DNA from: Sphaerisporangium sp. TRM90804
Lineage (GTDB): Bacteria; Actinomycetota; Actinomycetes; Streptosporangiales; Streptosporangiaceae
DNA length: 64,000 nt
NCBI RefSeq assembly: GCF_029846175.1
Contig: NZ_JARWAC010000016.1
Location: 343,167-407,166 of the forward strand
Direction: 5' to 3'
Positions 17,355-27,366 of the stretch are shown here, piece after piece. Under the pieces are notes generated by a model. The model saw only the letters and a list, made by a program, of their open reading frames with translations, ran no database searches and was not told where the DNA came from. The translations under genes were made by a program, and so were the position numbers. The stretch's first letter is position 1. Each line of letters opens with the position of its first letter.

Positions 17355-18482
17355 CTAGAAGAGCCGGAGCCGCCCGGTGCGCTGCGCCCGGGCCTCGCCG
17401 AGCCGTAGCGCCGCGACGGCCCCGAGCAGGCAGGCCGCCGACAGCGCGGCCACCCACAGCAGGGCGGGCGTGAGCTGCCCGAGCGTCTGCCCGTCCAGCA
17501 GCGCCCCCCTGACGACCGCCAGGCTGCCGGTGAGCGGCAGCAGCGAGCCCGCCGCCCTGATCCACCCGGGCAGCGCGAACAGCGGCAGCCGGACGCCCGC
17601 GGCGAACCACATGGGGTCGTCGAGCAGCGTGTAGAGGAAGGCCGAGTCGCGGGAGAAGATCAACAGGCTGTTGAGCAGCGCGCCCCACGCGACGGCGGGC
17701 ACCAGCACGGCGAGCAGCACGACGGCGTACATCCCCGGGTGGGCCACGCGCGCCACGTCGAGCACGGTGAACATGGCCACCGTGAAGCAGGTGAACAGCC
17801 ACGCGTTCTGCACCAGGGCGCCGAACCCGTTGGCCACGACGATGGCGAGCCGGTTGGCCGGCGACAGGAACAGCAGCTCCAGCGTGCCGGTGACCCGCTC
17901 GAACGAGAAGTGCCAGGCCGACTGCACCAGGGAGAAGAAGAACGTGAACCCGAGCGCGCCGGTGGCGAGGAACGCCAGCAGCCGCTCCGGGTCGGCCGCC
18001 AGCGGCCACCGCCCGGCGATCCCGGGCGTCGCCGCCAGCGGGCGCACGGTGTAGTACGTCGCCGCGAGCTGCATCAGCGGCCAGATCAGCATCGAGAAGA
18101 CCACGAGCTTGCCGCCGAAGATCCGCCGGTGCTGCTTGAGCGCCTCCGCCGCGAAGACCCGCCCCGCGTGCCGCAGCGCCCGGCCCCTCCGGAACGCGCG
18201 AGGCCCGGTCCCTTCCCGGCCGCGCCCCGGCTTCCCGCCCAGGCCGTACAGCAGCGTCTCGTGCGGCCGGGGGGCCATCCGATCATGGGCCCCCGCGCGC
18301 CGCGAGAACGCCCCGGCACGGCCGTGCGGCGCGGACTCCCGCCGTGGGCCGGCCGCCGCGGCCCGCCAGACGGCCTCGGTCCGGCGGTATGACGGGGGCT
18401 CCTCCTGCCGTGGACCGGCCGTCGCGCCCCGCGAGAGGTCCCCGAGGCGGTACGGCGGGGTCTCGTGGGCCCGTGACGCCAT
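17355..18482 (-). CDS. ABC-2 type transporter permease with a repeat-derived N-terminus
   Basis: Exporter membrane subunit of 375 residues. The core (about 105-375) has six membrane segments typical of ABC-2 permeases, including FSFERVTGTLELLFLSPANR. The ATG at 18482 overlaps the ATPase stop (TGATG), indicating coupled translation. Residues 1-90 are unusual: charged, Pro/Arg-rich and built from degenerate repeats (SRAHETPPYRLGDL versus PRPHETLLYGLGGK). They have no family counterpart that I recognise. An internal ATG at MAPRPHE could be an alternative start. It partners the ATPase and second permease upstream. Confidence 0.85.
   Translation of the reverse strand: MASRAHETPPYRLGDLSRGATAGPRQEEPPSYRRTEAVWRAAAAGPRRESAPHGRAGAFSRRAGAHDRMAPRPHETLLYGLGGKPGRGREGTGPRAFRRGRALRHAGRVFAAEALKQHRRIFGGKLVVFSMLIWPLMQLAATYYTVRPLAATPGIAGRWPLAADPERLLAFLATGALGFTFFFSLVQSAWHFSFERVTGTLELLFLSPANRLAIVVANGFGALVQNAWLFTCFTVAMFTVLDVARVAHPGMYAVVLLAVLVPAVAWGALLNSLLIFSRDSAFLYTLLDDPMWFAAGVRLPLFALPGWIRAAGSLLPLTGSLAVVRGALLDGQTLGQLTPALLWVAALSAACLLGAVAALRLGEARAQRTGRLRLF
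18238..18482. repeat. four degenerate repeats of about 65-70 bp inside the permease 5' end
   Basis: Four related blocks start near 18238, 18310, 18372 and 18441. Each resembles a GGCGGTACGGCGGGG core followed by CTCGTGGGCC and a G/C-rich spacer. They encode the unusual N-terminal 80-90 residues of the permease. This looks like expansion of a short repetitive element within or just before the gene. Confidence 0.55.
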
Positions 18483-19447
18483 CACGCGGTGACCAGGCGG
18501 GGGGCGTCGGCGAGGGCCAGGATGGCGTCCTCCAGGGACGGCTCGGCCACCTCCAGGCCCGCGAGGGTGCCTCCGGCGGCGACGACGGCCATGGCGAGCG
18601 GGCCGGCGACGTCGTCGGGGTGGCTCAGCGAGACCACCACGCCTCCGTCGTCGGCCGGCTCCAGCCCGGCGTCCGTGCCGAGCCGGGCGGCGAAGGCGGC
18701 CACGGCGGCCTCGACCCCCGGCGACCGCTCGGCCAGCCGGATGCGGACGGTGCGGTGACAGCCGGCCCGCGCGGTGAGCTCGGCCGGGCTGCCCGCGGTG
18801 ACGTGCCTGCCCTCGCCGATGACGTACACGTGCCCGCACAGCTCCTCGACCTCGGTCAGGTAGTGGGAGGTGAGCAGCACTCCGGTGCCCTCGCGGGCCA
18901 GCCGGGCCACCAGCCGGCGCAGGTCGCGCGCGATCGGCGCGTCCAGTCCGAGGGTGGGCTCGTCGAGCAGCAGGTAGGCCGGGTCGTTGACCAGCCCGCG
19001 CGCGATGGACAGCCGCTGGGCCATGCCGCGCGAGTAGCGCTCCACCGTCGTGTCGGCGGCGGCGGTCAGCCCCACCAGCTCCAGCAGCTCCTCGACGCGG
19101 CCGCGCAGGACGGCTCGGGGCACGTCGTAGAGGCGGCCGAAGTACCAGAGGTTCTCCCGGCCGGTCATGCGGGCGTAGACCATGCGCTCGCCGCCCGCGA
19201 TGAGGTTGATCCTGCGGCGCACGGCGTCCGGCTGCCGCAGCGGGTCGAGCTCGTCCACGCGCACGGTGCCGCTGGTCTGGTGGAGCAGCGTGGCCATGAT
19301 CTTGATGGTCGTGGTCTTGCCGGCGCCGTTCAGCCCGAGCAGGCCGGTGACGCGCCCTCGCGGGACCTCCAGGGTGAGCCCGTCCACCGCCACCGCCGTG
19401 GTGCGGCGGGTGCGGAACTCCTTGCGCAGGTCGTCCGTCCTGATCAT
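18482..19447 (-). CDS. ABC-2 exporter ATPase (DrrA/CcmA-like)
   Basis: ATP-binding subunit of 321 residues. Walker A is GLNGAGKTT (about 37-45), the signature is YSRGMAQRLSIARG, and Walker B is YLLLDEPTLGLD. The C-terminal 90 residues form the extra domain seen in drug- and polysaccharide-exporter ATPases. The ATG at 19447 lies two bases after the stop of the upstream permease. It forms a three-gene exporter unit with permeases on either side. The substrate is unknown; the divergent redox-type regulator suggests a stress-related substrate. Confidence 0.94.
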   Translation of the reverse strand: MIRTDDLRKEFRTRRTTAVAVDGLTLEVPRGRVTGLLGLNGAGKTTTIKIMATLLHQTSGTVRVDELDPLRQPDAVRRRINLIAGGERMVYARMTGRENLWYFGRLYDVPRAVLRGRVEELLELVGLTAAADTTVERYSRGMAQRLSIARGLVNDPAYLLLDEPTLGLDAPIARDLRRLVARLAREGTGVLLTSHYLTEVEELCGHVYVIGEGRHVTAGSPAELTARAGCHRTVRIRLAERSPGVEAAVAAFAARLGTDAGLEPADDGGVVVSLSHPDDVAGPLAMAVVAAGGTLAGLEVAEPSLEDAILALADAPRLVTA

Positions 19448-19449
19448 GA

Positions 19450-20268
19450 TCAGTAGCTCCTCTGCATGGCGTGCCGTTCGGCGAGGGGAAGCCAGCGCAG
19501 CCCGGCGACGGCGTAGGCGAGGCCGAGCCCGAGGGCCGCGGCCAGGCGGCCGGGCGACACCCCGGCGCCCGTGGTGAAGGCGCCCCTGACCACGTCCATC
19601 GCCGCGGTCGTGGGCACCAGCTCGCCGGCCCACCGAAGGACGGCGGGCAGGTCCTGGCGCGGGAAGGTGAAGCCCGACAGCAGGGCGATGGCGAAGAACA
19701 GCGTGTTCTGGGTGATGTGCGCCTCGCCCGCGATGATCATCACGGCGCTGAGCACCGCCGACATCCCGAACACCGCGACACCGAGTGCCAGCACGGCCAG
19801 CAGCGCGTCCGGCGGGCCGGTCGACTCCAGGCGCACCCCCAGGACGCGGGCGCACGCCACCAGGACGGTCACCTCCAGGGCGATCGCGGTGTAGGCGAAG
19901 GCGGTGAACCCCGCCAGGTACGGCAGCCGGCCAGGCGGCGTGACGAGCAGGGCTCCGAGTGTCCCCTCGCGCTGCTCCTGGATCAGCGCCTTGGCGACCC
20001 ACAGGATGCCGTGGGTGGTGAACATGAAGGCCGCGGCGCCGACCGTGATGTACCCGAGGTAGTCGGCCGTGCCGGTCGCCGCGGCGAAGCTGGCCGCCAC
20101 CCGCCCGCCGCCGATCGCCTCCAGCCCGAGGTGGGCGAGGCCCACGGTGAAGACGCCGAGCATCAGCGTCCCGACGAAGTACGACCAGGGGTACGCGCGC
20201 CGGGTGACCGACCAGGTCCTGTGGAAGGTCGCCCAGGCGACGGTCACCGCGGGCGGGGGCGTGGGCAT
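19450..20268 (-). CDS. ABC-2 type transporter permease
   Basis: Exporter membrane subunit of 272 residues with six predicted membrane segments. The motif KALIQEQREGTLGALLVTPP is characteristic of ABC-2 permeases. The ATG at 20268 has AAAGGAG upstream. It is the first gene of the exporter operon and divergent from the HxlR-peroxiredoxin gene, with 64 bases between the two starts. Both promoters therefore share one short control region. Confidence 0.92.
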   Translation of the reverse strand: MPTPPPAVTVAWATFHRTWSVTRRAYPWSYFVGTLMLGVFTVGLAHLGLEAIGGGRVAASFAAATGTADYLGYITVGAAAFMFTTHGILWVAKALIQEQREGTLGALLVTPPGRLPYLAGFTAFAYTAIALEVTVLVACARVLGVRLESTGPPDALLAVLALGVAVFGMSAVLSAVMIIAGEAHITQNTLFFAIALLSGFTFPRQDLPAVLRWAGELVPTTAAMDVVRGAFTTGAGVSPGRLAAALGLGLAYAVAGLRWLPLAERHAMQRSY

Positions 20269-20332
20269 AGTCAGTCTCCTTTGGGAACTGATGAGTTCCT
20301 ATCAGAGACCGACGCGGGTGTAAAGTTCGCGC
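20269..20332. promoter_or_regulatory. 64-bp divergent control region of exporter and HxlR-peroxiredoxin gene
   Basis: The region contains GGGAACTGATGAGTTCCTATC: GGAACT and AGTTCC form a perfect inverted repeat with a 4-base spacer (about 20283-20298). This is a good operator candidate for the HxlR regulator acting on both genes. Confidence 0.5.
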
Positions 20333-21349
20333 ATGGGTCGTGAACTACGTGACCGGGATCTGTGGTGCGCGATCGCGCAGGCCGCCGCGGTCGTCGGCGA
20401 CTGGTGGAGCCTGCTGATCGTCCGCGAGGTGACCCGCGGCCACCACCGCTTCGAGGAGCTGCTCGCCGAGCTGGGCGTCTCGCGCAAGGTGCTCAGCGAG
20501 CGCCTCAGGCACCTGGTCGACCACGAGGTGCTCGAACGCCGCCCCTACCAGACCGGCCCCACCCGCCACGAGTACGTGCTGACCCCCACCGGCGCGGCCC
20601 TGGCCCCCGTCCTCATCGCCATGCAGGACTGGGGCGACCGCTGGCTGCTGGCCGACGGCTCCCTCACCGGCAGCGCCGCCCCCGAGAGCGCCGAGTCCGC
20701 CCGCGTCCACGCCCTCCTGGGCACGCCCATCCCGTCCCCCCTCCGCCTCCCCGCCACGACGCCCCCCACCCGAGTCCCCGCCCCCTCCGGCGCACCCACG
20801 GGCGACACGGTCCGCTCCGGCGGCCCCGGGCGCGACACTGATCGCTCCGGAGCGCCCGGGCGCGAGGACGCGATCTCCGGCGCGGGGCTCGGCGGGACGC
20901 CGGCGGAGGTGGACGTCGTCGCGGCGGCGCGGGCCACGATCCTGTTCGCCTACCCCGCGACCGGCATCCCCGGCCCCCTGCCGCCCGGCTGGGACACGGT
21001 CCCCGGCGCGGTCGGCTGCACGCTGGAGAACCGCCTGTTCCGCCAGGCGGCCCCGGCCCTGGCGGCCGACGGCGTGGCCGTCCGCGGCGTCAGCACCCAG
21101 CGCCCCGACGAGCAGGCGGTCTTCGCCCGCGCGGAGGACATCGCCTTCCCCCTGCTGTCCGACATGGACCTGCGCCTCACCGCCGCCCTGCGCCTGCCCA
21201 CCTTCAGGATCGGCCAGACCCTCAGGATGAAACGGCTGATCCTCGTCACCGACGCCTCACGCGTCGTCCGCCACGTCGTCTACCCCGTGCTGGACGTCGC
21301 GACGGCGGTCGCCGAGGCGGCCGACGCCGCCCGCGAGGTCGCGCGCTGA
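20333..21349 (+). CDS. HxlR-family regulator fused to a peroxiredoxin-like domain
   Basis: Predicted redox-responsive transcription factor of 338 residues. Residues 5-110 form an HxlR winged helix (GDWWSLLIVREVTRG, FEELLAELGVSRKVLSERL), with the Cys12 that is common near the N-terminus of this family. A Pro/Gly/Arg-rich linker (about 125-185) follows. Residues about 195-338 match peroxiredoxins: ATILFAYPATGIPG, DTVPGAVGCTLENRLFR with candidate peroxidatic Cys229, then VAVRGVSTQ and IAFPLLSDMDLRLTAALRLP. The usual nearby second Cys is absent (Asn/Arg region). The divergent ABC-2 exporter is its likely target. The fusion is unbroken and in frame. Confidence 0.88.
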   Translation: MGRELRDRDLWCAIAQAAAVVGDWWSLLIVREVTRGHHRFEELLAELGVSRKVLSERLRHLVDHEVLERRPYQTGPTRHEYVLTPTGAALAPVLIAMQDWGDRWLLADGSLTGSAAPESAESARVHALLGTPIPSPLRLPATTPPTRVPAPSGAPTGDTVRSGGPGRDTDRSGAPGREDAISGAGLGGTPAEVDVVAAARATILFAYPATGIPGPLPPGWDTVPGAVGCTLENRLFRQAAPALAADGVAVRGVSTQRPDEQAVFARAEDIAFPLLSDMDLRLTAALRLPTFRIGQTLRMKRLILVTDASRVVRHVVYPVLDVATAVAEAADAAREVAR

Positions 21350-21371
21350 ACCCGGCCGCGAGCCGGCCGGG

Positions 21372-22142
21372 TCAGGGCTTGCGGGCGACGGCGCCGAAGC
21401 CGAGTCTGCTGTAGGTCGGCAGGACGTCCTCGGTGGCGTAGCGGTCGGGGTCCACGCGCTCGAAGTCGCCGAAGAACACGTCGACCTCCTCCGGCGTGCG
21501 CGGGACGAGGGGCGTGCTGGTCTTGGCGTAGATCTCCTTCAGCCGGTTCGCGCTGGGGGTCCGTTCCTCGACCGACGACAGGTGGCTGATCGCCAGGTGG
21601 CTGCCGGGCGCCATCATGGCGCGCAGGCGGTTCAGGTGCTCCTCCGGCTCGGCCAGGTAGTGCAGCACCGCGACCATGAGCATGCCCACGGGCTGGTCCC
21701 AGTCGATGAGGCCGGTGCGGGAGATCTGGTCGTGCAGGTCCTCGGGCTTGCGCAGGTCGCCGTGGATCATGGCGACGGTGGCTGTGTTGGCCAGCAGGGC
21801 ACGCCCGTGCACGCACACCACGGGGTCGTTGTCGACGTACACCGTGCGCGCGAGGGGATGGACGGCCCGGGCGACCTCGTGGACGTTGGGCTGCGTCGGC
21901 AGCCCGGCGCCGATGTCGACGAACTGCTGGATGCCCTCCTCGGCGGCCATGTACCGGACGGCGTTGACCAGGAACACGCGGTTGTAGCGGACGGCCTGGC
22001 GGGCCTCGGGGAACGCCTTCATGATCTGCTCGGCCGCGGCACGGTCGGGGGCGAAGTTGTCCTTGCCGCCGAGCATGTAGTCGTAGATCCTCGCCGAGTT
22101 CGGCGTGGTGGGGTCGAAGCCGTCCGGAGATTCTCGGCTCAA
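21372..22142 (-). CDS. SAM-dependent methyltransferase, DUF574 type
   Basis: Protein of 256 residues of the actinobacterial family recognised by NSARIYDYMLGGKDNFAPDR. It has an AdoMet-binding motif FVDIGAGLPTQPNVHEVA, YVDNDPVVCVHGRALL and a post-motif GMLMVAVLHYL. The substrate is unknown. The start is assigned to TTG 22142 because GGAGGAGG lies six bases upstream, and this gives the family's usual N-terminus; an upstream ATG at 22307 would add 55 residues without homology. These genes are abundant in Streptosporangiales and Streptomyces. Confidence 0.9.
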   Translation of the reverse strand: MSRESPDGFDPTTPNSARIYDYMLGGKDNFAPDRAAAEQIMKAFPEARQAVRYNRVFLVNAVRYMAAEEGIQQFVDIGAGLPTQPNVHEVARAVHPLARTVYVDNDPVVCVHGRALLANTATVAMIHGDLRKPEDLHDQISRTGLIDWDQPVGMLMVAVLHYLAEPEEHLNRLRAMMAPGSHLAISHLSSVEERTPSANRLKEIYAKTSTPLVPRTPEEVDVFFGDFERVDPDRYATEDVLPTYSRLGFGAVARKP

Positions 22143-22460
22143 CGCGTCCTCCTCCGTCCGGCGACCACGGTCGCGATCGGGCCACGGCCCGGACAGGCCG
22201 CCGGACCAGGCGTCCGGCGCCGGAATGGGAGCGGCCGGTCGTCGCGGATCCGGCCGGTCCACCGCCGTCCCGATCCTACTGGAAAGCCCCCTTACAAACT
22301 GGGTCAAACCAGCTGTTCAACGCGAATGACGCACCTCCCACCGCAATAGCCGAGGTGAGTAGCATCAGCCATGGGTCGCCACATGCCCCGGAAACCGGTG
22401 GAATGCGAAAGACCGGGGTAGTCGGCCCCCGACCGTGACGAGCGTGGACGAGGAGTTCTG
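22143..22460. other. intergenic region between divergent methyltransferase and pgm
   Basis: A gap of 318 bases with two divergent promoters expected. The middle (about 22285-22370) is less GC-rich. I see no convincing paired -35/-10 boxes and no gene. Confidence 0.5.
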
Positions 22461-24116
<1,656 letters not shown>

Positions 24117-24140
24117 GACGCCTGCCCCCGCGGCGGGCGG

Positions 24141-24818
24141 TCAGGGCAGTTTCCACTCGATGGGCGAGGCGCCCTGCTGTTCGAGCAGGGCGTTGGCCCG
24201 GCTGAAGGGCCGGCTGCCGAAGAAGCCGTTGCGCGCCGACAACGGGCTCGGGTGCGCAGACTCCACGGACGGCACGTGCTTGAGCATCGGCTTGAGCGAG
24301 CGGGCGTCGCGGCCCCACAGGATGGCGACGAGCGGCTCCCCACGCGCGACCAGCGCGTGGATGGCCTGCTCGGTGACCTCCTCCCACCCCTTGCCGCGGT
24401 GGGAGGCGGGCTTGCCGGGCGCGACGGTGAGCACCCTGTTGAGCAGCAGCACGCCCTGTTCGGTCCACGGCGTGAGGTCGCCGTTGGACGGCGGCGGCAG
24501 GCCGAGGTCGGCGGCGTACTCCTTGTAGATGTTGACGAGGCTGCCGGGCAGCGGGCGGACGTCCGGGGCGACCGAGAAGCTGAGGCCGACGGCGTGCCCG
24601 GGGGTCGGGTAGGGATCCTGCCCGACGATGAGCACCCGCACCTGGTGGAAGGGCTGCTGGAAGGCCCTGAGCACGTTGGGCCCCGCCGGGAGGTACTGCC
24701 TGCCTTCGGCGATCTCGCCTCTGAGGAAGTCGCCCAGGGCGGAGACCCGCGGGCCCACGGGCTCCAGGGCCTGGGCCCACCCGGCTTCGACGACTTCGTG
24801 TAATGGACGACCGGTCAT
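24141..24818 (-). CDS. ung: uracil-DNA glycosylase
   Basis: Family 1 UDG of 225 residues that removes uracil from DNA. The catalytic loop is [20 protein letters not shown], with the activating Asp. The uracil-contact region is [11 protein letters not shown]. The leucine loop is [18 protein letters not shown]. The ATG at 24818 gives the normal family length. It is convergent with pgm, with 24 bases between stops. Confidence 0.96.
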   Translation of the reverse strand: MTGRPLHEVVEAGWAQALEPVGPRVSALGDFLRGEIAEGRQYLPAGPNVLRAFQQPFHQVRVLIVGQDPYPTPGHAVGLSFSVAPDVRPLPGSLVNIYKEYAADLGLPPPSNGDLTPWTEQGVLLLNRVLTVAPGKPASHRGKGWEEVTEQAIHALVARGEPLVAILWGRDARSLKPMLKHVPSVESAHPSPLSARNGFFGSRPFSRANALLEQQGASPIEWKLP

Positions 24819-24889
24819 GCCGGGATCCTAGTCGCGCGGGCCCGCGGGCGAACCGGAACGGGCCAAGCGCCGGAAGAAGATCGTGAACG

Positions 24890-24940
24890 GATTCGCCGGG
24901 GCGCCCGCCTGCCCCCGCGAGACGGGCGCCCCGGCGAATC
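24890..24940 (-). terminator. perfect 18-bp terminator hairpin after the sugar importer operon
   Basis: Arms GATTCGCCGGGGCGCCCG (24890-24907) and CGGGCGCCCCGGCGAATC (24923-24940) are fully complementary with a 15-base loop. The hairpin begins four bases past the permease stop codon. It is the longest perfect stem seen in the window and most likely ends the importer operon. Confidence 0.85.
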
Positions 24941-24944
24941 GGGG

Positions 24945-25847
24945 CTACTTCACCGAGCCCGCGAGCAGGCCCTGGACGAAGTAGCGCTGGAAGGAGAAGA
25001 AGAGCACCAGGGGGATGATCAGTGACAGGAAGGCTCCCGGCGCGAGGATGTCCACGTTGGTACCGAACTGGCGCATCTGCGACTGCAGCGCCTTGGTCAT
25101 CGGCTGGGCCCCGGTGTCGGCGAAGACCAGCGCGATGAGCAGGTCGTTCCACACCCACAGGAACTGGAAGATGCCCAGCGAGGCGATCGCAGGCTTGGCC
25201 AGTGGGAACACCACGGTCGAGAAGATCTTCCACTCGCTCGCGCCGTCCATGCGCGCCGCTTCCAGCAGCTCCTTGGGGATGCCGGCGAAGAAGTTGCGCA
25301 GCAGGAAGATGGCGAACGGCAGCCCGAAGGCCACGTGGAACAGCACCACGCCCGGGATGGACCCGAAGATGCCGAAGAACCCGTAGAGCTTGGCGATCGG
25401 GATCAGGGCGATCTGGATGGGCACCACGAGCAGCCCGACGACCACCAGGAACAGCCCGTCGCGGCCGGGGAACTCGATCCACGCGAAGGCGTAGCCAGCC
25501 ATGGCCGCGATGCCGATGACCAGGACGGTCGTCGGCACCGTGATGGCCACGGTGTTCCAGAACGACGACGTGAACCCGCTGGCCAGCAGGTTCGTGTAGT
25601 TGTCGAGCGTCAGCTGCGCCGGCTTGGTGAAGAACGTCCACCAGCCGCTGGAGTTGTTGTCGGCGTCGCCGCGCAGCGACACCACCAGCAGGCCGAGGGT
25701 CGGCAGCAGCCAGAACAGCGCGAGCACGATGAGGACGACCTGCACCAGGCCGCCGCCCAGTTTGTCCACCACCCGCCCCAGGGGGCTGCGGCGCACCGCG
25801 CCCGCGGCGTCGCCCGTGTCCGGGCGCGCGGCCGTAAGCGTCGTCAT
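24945..25847 (-). CDS. sugar ABC transporter permease (MalG-like)
   Basis: Carbohydrate-importer membrane subunit of 300 residues. Six membrane segments are visible. The EAA loop EAARMDGASEWKIFSTVVFPL, near residues 210-230, contacts the ATPase. The ATG at 25847 overlaps the upstream permease stop by four bases (ATGA). It pairs with the MalF-like permease and the binding lipoproteins. No ATPase is encoded, as is usual for actinobacterial systems that share an MsiK-type ATPase. Confidence 0.94.
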   Translation of the reverse strand: MTTLTAARPDTGDAAGAVRRSPLGRVVDKLGGGLVQVVLIVLALFWLLPTLGLLVVSLRGDADNNSSGWWTFFTKPAQLTLDNYTNLLASGFTSSFWNTVAITVPTTVLVIGIAAMAGYAFAWIEFPGRDGLFLVVVGLLVVPIQIALIPIAKLYGFFGIFGSIPGVVLFHVAFGLPFAIFLLRNFFAGIPKELLEAARMDGASEWKIFSTVVFPLAKPAIASLGIFQFLWVWNDLLIALVFADTGAQPMTKALQSQMRQFGTNVDILAPGAFLSLIIPLVLFFSFQRYFVQGLLAGSVK

Positions 25848-27355
25848 GACTGCTCCCTCCGGAACCGCCGGATGTTGATCGCCATGAACGGCAGCACCAG
25901 CACCAGCAGGAAGATCGCGAGCGCGCTTCCCAGCCCCTGGTTCCCGCCGCCGCCGAACGACACCCGCCACATCTCCAGCGCGATCACGTTGGCCTCCGGT
26001 TGCACCGACCCGGGCGCGATGACGAAGACCAGGTCGAACACCTTGAGGGTGTTGATGATCATCGTCACCAGGACCACGAGCAGGACGGGGGAGAGCAGGG
26101 GGATCGTGATCCGGCGGAACACCTGCCACTCGGTGGCGCCGTCGATGCGCGCCGCCTCCAGGGCGTCGCGCGGGATGGCCGAGAGCCCCGCCGCGATCAG
26201 CACCATGGCGAACCCGGCCCACACCCAGATGAACGCCCCGATGATCGCCGGGGTGATCAGCGCCGGGCCGAGCCAGCTCGCCCCGCCGAACTGCGCGGAG
26301 AAGTTCGACTGCGGCAGCCGCACCTCGTAGGAGCCCTCGGGCAGGCCGGCGAACTGGAAGGTGCCGTCGGGGGCGGTCGTGGTGGTGCCCTTGACCGCTC
26401 CGCCGGACACCGCTTCCACGGTGATGCCGGGCATGCCCCGCTCGTTGCCGTCGATCTGGTTGACCGTGCCGCCGCCGGGGGTGAAGTCGAGCCACACCGT
26501 GCCGGCCAGCCCCCCGGGCGTCGCGGACGCCTGCTTGGCGCCGGCCGCGTCGTCGGGCAGCGCGTCCGGCCGCAGGCCGACCAGCGGGATCATCACCTGC
26601 TGGCCCGCCTGCGCGGGCTGCTTGGTGACGACGGCGCCCTGGTCGGCGGCCACGGGCGCCTGGTCGTTCTCGCGCGGCCGTGCGCCGGGGTAGCCGCTGC
26701 TGGACGCGAACACGTCGTGCACCGAGGTGATGATCGCGTTGGCGACGCCCTTGTCGGGGTCCTGCTCGTAGACCAGCCGGAAGATGACTCCGGAGGCCAG
26801 CAGCGACACCGCCATGGGCATGAACACGATGAGCTTGAACGCGGTGGCCCAGCGGATCCGCTCGGTCAGCACCGCGAAGATCAGGCCCAGCACGGTCACC
26901 AGGCTCGGGGCCACCACGACCCAGATGAGGTTGTTCCTGATCGTGGTCAGCGTGCTGGGGTCGCTGAAGATCGCCCCGTAGTTCTCCAGCCCGACGAAGC
27001 CGCCGCCGCCGGCGTCGTACAGGCTGCGCCAGATCGAGTAGACGATCGGGTAGATCACCCAGGCTCCGAGCAGCACGAACGCCGGCAGCAGGAAGAACAG
27101 GGCGATCTTGGGGGAGGGGCCGAGCACGCCCGACGCGCCGTACGCGACCTTGCCGGCCGCCTGGCCGGTGGCGACCGCGGGGGGAGCGCCGCTGGTGGAG
27201 CCGTCCTCGCCGGAGGCGACGTCCGCCAGGGCGGGGTGGGTGGCGGTGGGCGCCTGGGCGCCCGGGGGGGTCTCGTCAGGTCCGGGGGAGGCCCCGCGGG
27301 CGACGGCGTCGCCGTCGCCGCGCGGGGTCTGCGGGCCGTCCAACCGATCGGTCAC
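25844..27355 (-). CDS. sugar ABC transporter permease (MalF-like) with an external SdrB/prealbumin-like insert
   Basis: Importer membrane subunit of 503 residues, against about 300 for ordinary relatives. A hydrophilic N-terminus of about 75 residues precedes the first helix (IALFFLLPAFVLLGAWVIYP). Between early and late membrane segments lies an extracytoplasmic insert (about 195-358). The end of this insert resembles a carboxypeptidase-regulatory/SdrD-B-like beta domain: GTVWLDFTPGG, GNERGMPGITVEAVSGG, TTTAPDGTFQFAGLPEGSYEVRLP-like segments. The EAA loop is EAARIDGATEWQVFRRITIPL. The GTG at 27355 with AGGAG upstream is 11 bases after the binding-protein stop. Confidence 0.9.
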   Translation of the reverse strand: MTDRLDGPQTPRGDGDAVARGASPGPDETPPGAQAPTATHPALADVASGEDGSTSGAPPAVATGQAAGKVAYGASGVLGPSPKIALFFLLPAFVLLGAWVIYPIVYSIWRSLYDAGGGGFVGLENYGAIFSDPSTLTTIRNNLIWVVVAPSLVTVLGLIFAVLTERIRWATAFKLIVFMPMAVSLLASGVIFRLVYEQDPDKGVANAIITSVHDVFASSSGYPGARPRENDQAPVAADQGAVVTKQPAQAGQQVMIPLVGLRPDALPDDAAGAKQASATPGGLAGTVWLDFTPGGGTVNQIDGNERGMPGITVEAVSGGAVKGTTTTAPDGTFQFAGLPEGSYEVRLPQSNFSAQFGGASWLGPALITPAIIGAFIWVWAGFAMVLIAAGLSAIPRDALEAARIDGATEWQVFRRITIPLLSPVLLVVLVTMIINTLKVFDLVFVIAPGSVQPEANVIALEMWRVSFGGGGNQGLGSALAIFLLVLVLPFMAINIRRFRREQS

Positions 27356-27366
27356 GGCCGCCGCTC

